A stretch of 12,144 nt of DNA, from NCBI GenBank assembly GCA_015501055.1, contig JADNYV010000946.1:1-12144 (forward strand). The letters are read 5' to 3'. Positions within the stretch are counted from its first letter, which is position 1; every line of letters begins with the position of its first letter. Below the pieces are notes generated by a model. The model saw nothing but the letters and a program-made list of their open reading frames with translations, did no database searches and had not been told where the DNA came from. The stretch comes from Mucidula mucida. Lineage: Eukaryota > Basidiomycota > Agaricomycetes > Agaricales > Physalacriaceae. The translations under genes and the position numbers were made by a program. Shown here in pieces: positions 7,270 through 12,144 of the stretch.

Positions 7270-7469
7270 GGCATGAGATGTGGGAAAGTGTGATATCGCT
7301 TCCCTTTTCCTGAGACGCCCCTTCTCCTTAGAATCGCCAGCCAAGTATAGAGTAGATAGATTTGGAAGAGTTATATCAGGGGGTTACAATAGAGCATCTC
7401 AACCGGCAATCGTTGAGTCTACGTAAACTCATGGACAAGCCCTCGAACATTGAGTTGCAAGCCTTGATT
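7270..7469. other. 3' flank of the acyltransferase gene
   Basis: No gene, repeat or RNA feature was recognised in this short interval. Confidence 0.4.
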
Positions 7470-8496
7470 CTAATGATATCTACGATTGAATCTAAGTAAG
7501 CCACTGGATACGATTTCGAACACCAGTAATAGCAAATGATTGGTGTGTTCCGTGTTCTCCGTCTCGATTCGGTGAACCAGCGCCCGCGGTGTCACCCAAG
7601 CAACCAACCGTTCTCGTCCCGGACTTGTATTGTATGTGGCGACTAAAAATGCGGACGTTTCCTGGAGCCGCTCAAGTCTAGCCTTCGGAGAGCATCGAAA
7701 AGGGTTCAAGTTAGTATCATATACCACGATTTCAAGTTCATTCAAGCGGTATCCAACATACGAAGGCCTGTCAACTTCGGTTGATGATGTCCTCACATTA
7801 TCATGCTGCCCGGGAGACTTGGCAGTTGCGACGAGCCTCGACAGTTCTTCCAGCCCAGCAATCCGACCACACGAATACTACCCCAGTTGACAGCATCAAG
7901 TAACAAAGTTGAATTGGCGATCGTCCGATGGGTATGGTCGACGCCGGCATCAACGTTTCATTGACCAGTTCCTCGATCGCGTTGTTGCGTAACCTTGTGG
8001 GTAAGAAATATGATAGCACGCTACCAAACTAGATTAGTACCTAGAGCCTAAGTACGATGTCATAGGACTTACATTCAATGATTCCAATCGCGTCTAGCAG
8101 ATATTGACCTATACACGGCCTCATGCGCAGTTCGAGCGTTGAGATGTTGACGCACTTCACCATGATGGTAACACACGCTCCCATATGCGTCTCAACACTT
8201 GGATCGCGACTGATCTTGATGAACATCCTCGAGGATTCCGTGATCACGCGTCCAGGTAAGTGTTTGGGCGTGAAGCAAACAGTGTGATATTCGTTTCGTG
8301 ATTCAGCAAGACCGTTCTGCGACATGCTCGGTGGGGCCACAATCATGATGATTGGAGCTTGCCTGCCGAGGCAACCGGTTCCTCCGCCTATAAAGTCTCT
8401 GCTACGCCAGGGAGAATAATCCCCATCCTCACGTTCATCCTCTTCTCGAATCCCCCTTCGTTGATCGTTTTCGCAGAGCCAGGCGCTCTCATACAC
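7470..8496 (-). CDS. Unresolved, possibly decayed F-box/LRR-like reading frames
   Basis: Three minus-strand open segments look protein-like but do not join cleanly. Segment one (8496-8041) includes FIKISRDPSVETHMG and VNISTLELRMRPCIGQYLLD, then a GTAAGT donor near 8073. Segment two (8019 to about 7890) reads LRNNAIEELVNETLMPAST. Segment three extends open upstream of 7796, with GLEELSRLVATAKSP before that point, then LNELEIVVYDTNLNPFRCSP, to a TAG at 7470. The leucine spacing suggests an F-box/LRR-type protein, an inference from style. Splicing the first donor to the likely acceptor (ACAAG near 7994) gives the wrong phase, so either an exon is missed or the gene is a relic. Its 5' end overlaps the promoter region of the secreted protein gene starting at 8541, so the N-terminal part of segment one is doubtful. 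Boundaries are approximate. Confidence 0.3.
8389..8394 (+). promoter_or_regulatory. TATA box of the two-module secreted protein gene
   Basis: TATAAA lies 147 bp before the ATG at 8541 and is followed by a pyrimidine-rich tract (about 8405-8520), as is common in fungal promoters and leaders. Confidence 0.45.
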
Positions 8497-8540
8497 TTTC
8501 CTTCACTCTTCTAGTCAAATCGTGCGCATCTCTTGACATC

Positions 8541-9585
8541 ATGGTCCAAATCAGCCTTGCCGCCCTTCTTCTTATCCCCCTCGCTTCGGCCGCCCCACTC
8601 CGGATGCAAAAGCGCATCGCGCAGGTCATCTCCGAGTCTACGGCCAAGTGGGAAGCTGCATGTATCGCCGCAGGTGGCGCAGCTCAATGCAACCCCATCT
8701 CGCAGACCGCATTCACATCTCTGCTCGCAGCAGGGGGTAACTGTGACCAACAAAATGCTGCGGACTCTATGATCGACCTCGCCAAAAGCTTGGGTGGCGA
8801 TGCAGAGATGATCCGGCTCGCACAACTCTTCGTGCAGCAGCCGCGGAATGCTGTAAGTTCTCAAATCTTGATCTCGTCTGCATAGTTAATTGAACTTGCG
8901 ATCATAGCCCGATTCCCTCCAAGTCCCGTATTGCCAGACTGCGCCGAAGAACGCCGAGTTGAACGGCCTCTTTCACTGCCAGTTTGAAGGGAGTGATTTT
9001 ACGAAGTTCAGCGGGGACCAGACGGGCAACGTACCCCTCGGGTTGACGGAAGTGAATCCCGCAGGAAGCTGTCCGGCTAAGACTGATGGCCCAGTGCCGG
9101 ATGGCGTACAACTAAACACACTCGTCGATGATCCGGGCGCGGGTGCGGCTTCGAGCGGCACCGCAAGCAACGGTAATGGCACAGACAACACGCCAGTCGA
9201 CAACACAGGCAGCGGAGCAGCTGCGGGAAATGGTAGTGTCGGAGACAACACTAGCTCGACTGTCACCGATTCGACTAGCCCCGCCACTTCGACCTCGACT
9301 TCAACCTCCTCCTCTGGCTTTGCCCAGCAGAATGGCTTGGACGCGATCGCGCTCAACCAGAAATTCTCCACTCTCACGGCCGATTCCGCATGCACCGCTG
9401 GGGAATCAGCATGCGTCAATGGCGCATTTGCTCAATGCGTCGAGGGCAAGTTCACGTCGACCCAATGCGCTGGTGGAACGCAGTGCTTTGCTCTGCCATT
9501 GGTGAACAGTGCAGGAACATCCGTTACATGCACCACTGAGGCGGACAAGGACGCGCGAATCGCGGCGACTGGCGCTAGCGCGTAG
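8541..9585 (+). CDS. Secreted two-module protein with C-terminal CBM19-like six-cysteine module (two exons)
   Basis: Exons are 8541-8852 and 8908-9585, giving 329 residues. The intron has a GTAAGT donor, a CATAG acceptor, is 55 nt and phase 0. Residues 1-18 form a clear signal peptide (LAALLLIPLASA), and RMQKR at 21-25 is a Kex2-type processing site. The N-terminal domain (about 26-176) has six cysteines (41, 50, 68, 113, 128, 159). A low-complexity Ala/Gly/Asn/Ser/Thr linker follows (about 180-242, with a TSTSTSTSSS run) and is probably O-glycosylated. The C-terminal module (about 254-315) has six cysteines (266, 273, 281, 291, 297, 312) with CVNGAFAQCVEGKF and CAGGTQCFALP. Its pattern resembles the CBM19 chitin-binding module of fungal chitinases. 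That likeness and the view that the N-terminal domain is common in agaricomycete secretomes are from memory. No glycoside hydrolase domain is visible, so wall binding or carbohydrate recognition is an inference. Confidence 0.85.
8853..8907 (+). other. Spliceosomal intron of the two-module secreted protein gene
   Basis: GTAAGT donor, ATCATAG acceptor, 55 nt, phase 0. It contains an in-frame stop, so removal is required to reach the second exon. Confidence 0.85.
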
Positions 9586-9848
9586 AGGAGATGCAACGTG
9601 TTGTTTACGCGTAATTACTATTATATTCGATTAGTTCTGAAATAACGATGAACGTGATGGAAAGGTTAATGTACGAAGGATGAAAAGACTCGAGCATACC
9701 TTCGCCCCAAGCTCAAACGTCGTGGTAGGTCGTGGTTGAACGTTGAACGAGTGCGCGAAGTGACAAGGTCACACTTGTGTTCTACTTTGAAGTCTTCCAT
9801 TACTCATAATTCCATTACTTAGATCAATATACTATAGAGAGATGTATG
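9586..9848. other. Short intergenic region between convergent genes
   Basis: 3' flanks of the secreted protein gene (+) and the sugar transporter gene (-). No other feature was recognised. Confidence 0.5.
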
Positions 9849-11414
9849 CTATGCACGGCCAGCCTCTTCAAGAAGTCTACCCAATCCCAGCTCTTCCTCA
9901 ATCTGTCTCCGCATCTCGCCTTCTTCCCTCCCAGCATCACTCGCTCCATCCTTCCTAAACACCGCATCCATCTCTTCCAGTCCAACACCTCTAGTCTCTG
10001 GAACCCAATAAGTACACCATATATACCCCCCAAAGCAAGCCGCCGCGAACAACGTAAATGTTCCCTGCGCGGACAACGCAATAAGCGGGGGCGTTACTAG
10101 CCCAATCAAGAAGTTATTCGCCCAATTGCTGGCGGTAGACAACGCTACGCCACGGGAGCGCACGCTGAGGGGAAACACCTCAGACGGTAATACCCATCCA
10201 ATAGGTCCGAATGACAGCCCGTAGGCGAACGTGAATAAGTAAATGCAGCCCACCGCCGACCACGCAGCGACAGGATGTTCACTCCATTCGGAGCCAAAGA
10301 CTATGATGAGCATAGCGATGATGAAATGGGATAGAGTCATAATAGCACTTCCGCTGCGCAAGAGAGGCTTACGACCGACGCGATCGATGAGGGCGATGGC
10401 AGGAAAGACAGCGACCAACTGCGTGATACCAATTCCTCCAGATATGACGAGATTATTAGAGAAACCTAGTGTAGACAGAAGAGTGGGTCCATAATACAGC
10501 AGCGCATTTATACCAGACCACTGTTGGAATGCCATCATCAAGACGCCGATGGCGGTACGCGGACGGTATTTGGCGGTAAACAACATAGCCCAGGTCCCGA
10601 CGTCTTTGGCTGATGTACGCTGTATTAGCGCTTTTTCAACTCGCATTTCCATGAACTCAATCTAAAGCAGAAATTGATAAGCAGTAGGAACCTTCGACGA
10701 CTTTACACTACTTACCTGAATGTTTACTTCATCCTCTCCATTTCTAAGTCTTCTCAGACTCTCTTCCGCCTCTGGCTCTCTATCTCGTAAGACTAGCCAT
10801 CTTGGACTCGTAGGGAGCAGCCCGCTGACACATCCCAGTAATAACATAATGCCTGGCACAAGTTGCAAAGCCAACGGGATCCGCCAGCTACCCTCATTGT
10901 CTATATGACGTGTGGCGTATCCGATCCAGAATCCCAGGACCACGCCTGATACAATGGAGAGCTGCTCGAGGCTCATTAACGCACCCCGCATATGTGGAGG
11001 TGAAATCTCCGAAATGTACAGTGGCGTCAACGTGCTCAGCATGCCGACCCCTACACCTCCAATGCCGCGCCCGACGATGAGCTGCCACAACCTAAATGAC
11101 CCGCATTGCACCGACCCGCCGACGATGAAGACGAGACAGGCATAACTCATCATGCGGCCCCTTCCTTGCGCGTCACCAAACACGCCTATGAGAATGGATC
11201 CGAGCAGGGCACCGAGTTCAAGAAAGGCAGTCATGAATCCCGTGGACAGCGGCGTGAGGACAAAGCGGCGCTGGAAATAAGCCATGACGAGAACATTAGC
11301 AATGACACCTTGGTCGTAGCCGAATGATAGACCGCCAAGTGACGCAAGAAGAGCGCATAGAATAGTGGTTGTGCTCCAGGAGCGCTTCGCGGAGTGCGGG
11401 ACTTTAGCATTCAA
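9849..11414 (-). CDS. MFS sugar transporter (Sugar_tr family), start codon unresolved
   Basis: Minus-strand exons are 11414-10716 and 10661-9849, giving about 503 residues over 12 predicted membrane helices, close to the usual 500-550. The 54-nt intron has a GTAAGT donor and a CTTTAG acceptor in phase 0. Family marks, counted from 11414, are GGLSFGYDQGVIANVLVM (27-44), the sugar-transporter signature GRGIGGVGVGMLSTLTPLYISE (115-136), SPPHMRG (138-144), SPRWL after helix 6, QQWSGINALLYYG (279-291), DRVGRKP (326-332), PSEVFP (392-397) and PETRGVGLEEMD (454-465). It should act in the plasma membrane as a proton-coupled or facilitative sugar carrier, with substrate not predictable. The first codon of this segment is TTG. 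The frame is closed upstream by a TGA at 11427-11429 with no ATG between, and the next in-frame ATG lies after helix 1. The real start must therefore be in an upstream exon, or the sequence has a frameshift. Confidence 0.88.
10662..10715 (-). other. Spliceosomal intron of the sugar transporter gene
   Basis: GTAAGT donor, CTTTAG acceptor, 54 nt, phase 0. It joins EVNIQ to IEFMEMRVEK in the central cytosolic loop. Unspliced, the frame stops within the intron. Confidence 0.88.
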
Positions 11415-11524
11415 GAAGGTTCGGCGTCAGCATCGTCTGGAACGGAAGAATATCCATTGCGGTTCTGCGCATGTTAACCCTAAGCACTATCCAGTACTGA
11501 GTGACTCACAGATGTCGACGGCAT
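11415..11524 (-). other. Candidate 5' exon region of the sugar transporter
   Basis: On the minus strand an ATG at 11524-11522 reads MPSTS up to a GTGAGT donor. A 45-nt intron ending in GCGCAG then leads into a hydrophilic frame, NRNGYSSVPDDADAEPS, which ends at a TGA just where the transporter frame begins, one phase away. A second intron with a weak GTTCCA donor ending at CGCGAAG would join the frames. This looks like a typical transporter N-terminus, but the splice model is speculative. Confidence 0.35.
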
Positions 11525-11527
11525 CCG

Positions 11528-11533
11528 TATATA
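11528..11533 (-). promoter_or_regulatory. TATA-like word upstream of the sugar transporter
   Basis: TATATA on the minus strand (within CTTATATACGG). It lies only 4 bp before the candidate ATG at 11524, so it fits better as a TATA box for transcripts starting further in. This bears on which start codon is used. Confidence 0.35.
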
Positions 11534-11982
11534 AGGCTGATGAAATAGTAGTAGTAGAGTTCACTTGGAGTTAACGCGTACGCAGCATCGCACGCCGAGA
11601 ACGTGATGGTCAAGAGGTAAGATGGCGGGGACACGTGAAGCAAATTTCGTGTTCCTTAGCCGTACTTGACCTTGGTCCCGCGCGAAACTGTGCGTCCCGA
11701 CTTCCAAGAACGTTCTTCAATAGCATAAATATGTACATAGCGTGGAATACATGACGAACAACCTGTAAAAGTGTAAACCAAGACTCTACTACAATATGTT
11801 AATCGTTGCGTTCCGCAGGAGGTAATAGGGAATATCAACTCTACGCCGCAGACTAAGAGGAAACAGTAGTGATGTATAGCAGATAATATACAAATGAGCA
11901 AGAAAGCAAGATAGTGTAGATTTTCAAAAGAATGGACGGGAAAGACGGATGATTCCCAGAATGCATGTCTCCCATCCAGACC
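11534..11982. other. Intergenic stretch upstream of the sugar transporter
   Basis: No supportable gene here. A minus-strand 81-codon frame at 11656-11901 lacks recognisable features. The region is AT-richer than the flanking coding sequence and presumably holds the transporter promoter and the 3' flank of the edge gene. Confidence 0.4.
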
Positions 11983-12144
11983 CTAGAGACTAAATCGACT
12001 AGTATTTCCTCCAAGGAGCTTGTTCCCGGAGGTACTATTTCGATCCCACATGTTGGAAAAGTATTGCGAGAACGACCTCTGTCCCGTATCAGTCGGGTAA
12101 TTGATACAGAGCTCTGCATCATTCGGTGGTGGAGGTTTCCGGTT
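11983..12144 (-). CDS. Possible C-terminal end of a gene truncated by the right window edge
   Basis: On the minus strand the frame starting at the last base of the window is open for 53 codons and ends at a TAG at 11985-11983. The product is hydrophilic and protein-like, with NRKPPPPNDAELC, QRSFSQYFSNMW and GGNTSRFSL. There is no start codon because the gene would begin outside the window. I recognise no domain, and 53 open codons can occur by chance. A second overlapping minus frame (11853-12122) is the alternative. Confidence 0.35.
   Translation of the reverse strand, partial: NRKPPPPNDAELCINYPTDTGQRSFSQYFSNMWDRNSTSGNKLLGGNTSRFSL

Noticed and set aside
6835..7344. Minus-strand 169-codon frame opposite the acyltransferase 3' end.
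   Set aside because: Shadow of a well-supported coding region with catalytic motifs on the plus strand.
8511..8864. Minus-strand 117-codon frame opposite the first exon of the secreted protein.
   Set aside because: Antisense shadow of a signal-peptide-bearing exon with a consensus GTAAGT donor.
8973..9419. Minus-strand 148-codon frame with a long Val/Glu run.
   Set aside because: It is the antisense of the Ser/Thr-rich linker of the secreted protein and has no independent support.
1..12144. CRISPR arrays, transposase genes, long terminal repeats or inverted repeats.
   Set aside because: None were seen on reading both strands; only very short palindromes and one coding tandem duplication were found.

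Overview
The window looks like nuclear DNA of a filamentous fungus, most likely an agaricomycete (mushroom-forming basidiomycete). Almost every supportable gene is cut by short introns of about 44-57 nt with GTRNGT-type donors, the tRNA carries an intron, and several products resemble lineage-typical secreted or zinc-finger proteins of basidiomycetes. The organism assignment is inferred from gene structure and protein style. No database was searched.

Layout, left to right. Positions 2-565 hold the 3' part of a leucine-rich, F-box/LRR-like gene cut by the window edge. About 1 kb without a gene follows. At 1687-2138 (+) is a small secreted cysteine-rich protein with a probable beta/gamma-crystallin-type Greek-key fold. 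At 2608-3029 (-) is a four-exon gene for an NDUFA4/MLRQ-type (B12D family) mitochondrial inner-membrane subunit, which needs an 11-nt microexon to read correctly. At 4013-4828 (+) is a three-exon gene for an acidic protein with a C-x2-C-x22-H-x3-C putative zinc site. A tRNA-Pro(CGG) with a 27-nt intron lies at 5136-5234 (-). At 5821-7269 (+) is an intronless BAHD/Tri101-like acyltransferase. The stretch 7470-8496 has suggestive but unresolved coding signal, best on the minus strand. At 8541-9585 (+) is a secreted two-module protein: an N-terminal six-cysteine domain, a Ser/Thr/Gly linker and a C-terminal six-cysteine CBM19-like module. At 9849-11414 (-) is an MFS sugar transporter whose true start codon is unresolved. 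The right edge (11983-12144, -) may hold the C-terminal end of another gene.

How the genes relate: this is an ordinary mixed stretch of fungal chromosome, and I see no operon-like or clearly clustered system. The secreted proteins, acyltransferase and sugar transporter could share a role in extracellular nutrition or specialised metabolism, but only proximity and a shared TGACTCA word near two 5' ends support that. The most distinctive observations are the 11-nt microexon, the two nearby acceptors in the crystallin-like gene that decide cysteine parity, the putative zinc-finger protein, and the transporter N-terminus that cannot be read from an ATG in its own frame. I found no convincing evidence of a wholly new system, mobile element or CRISPR array.
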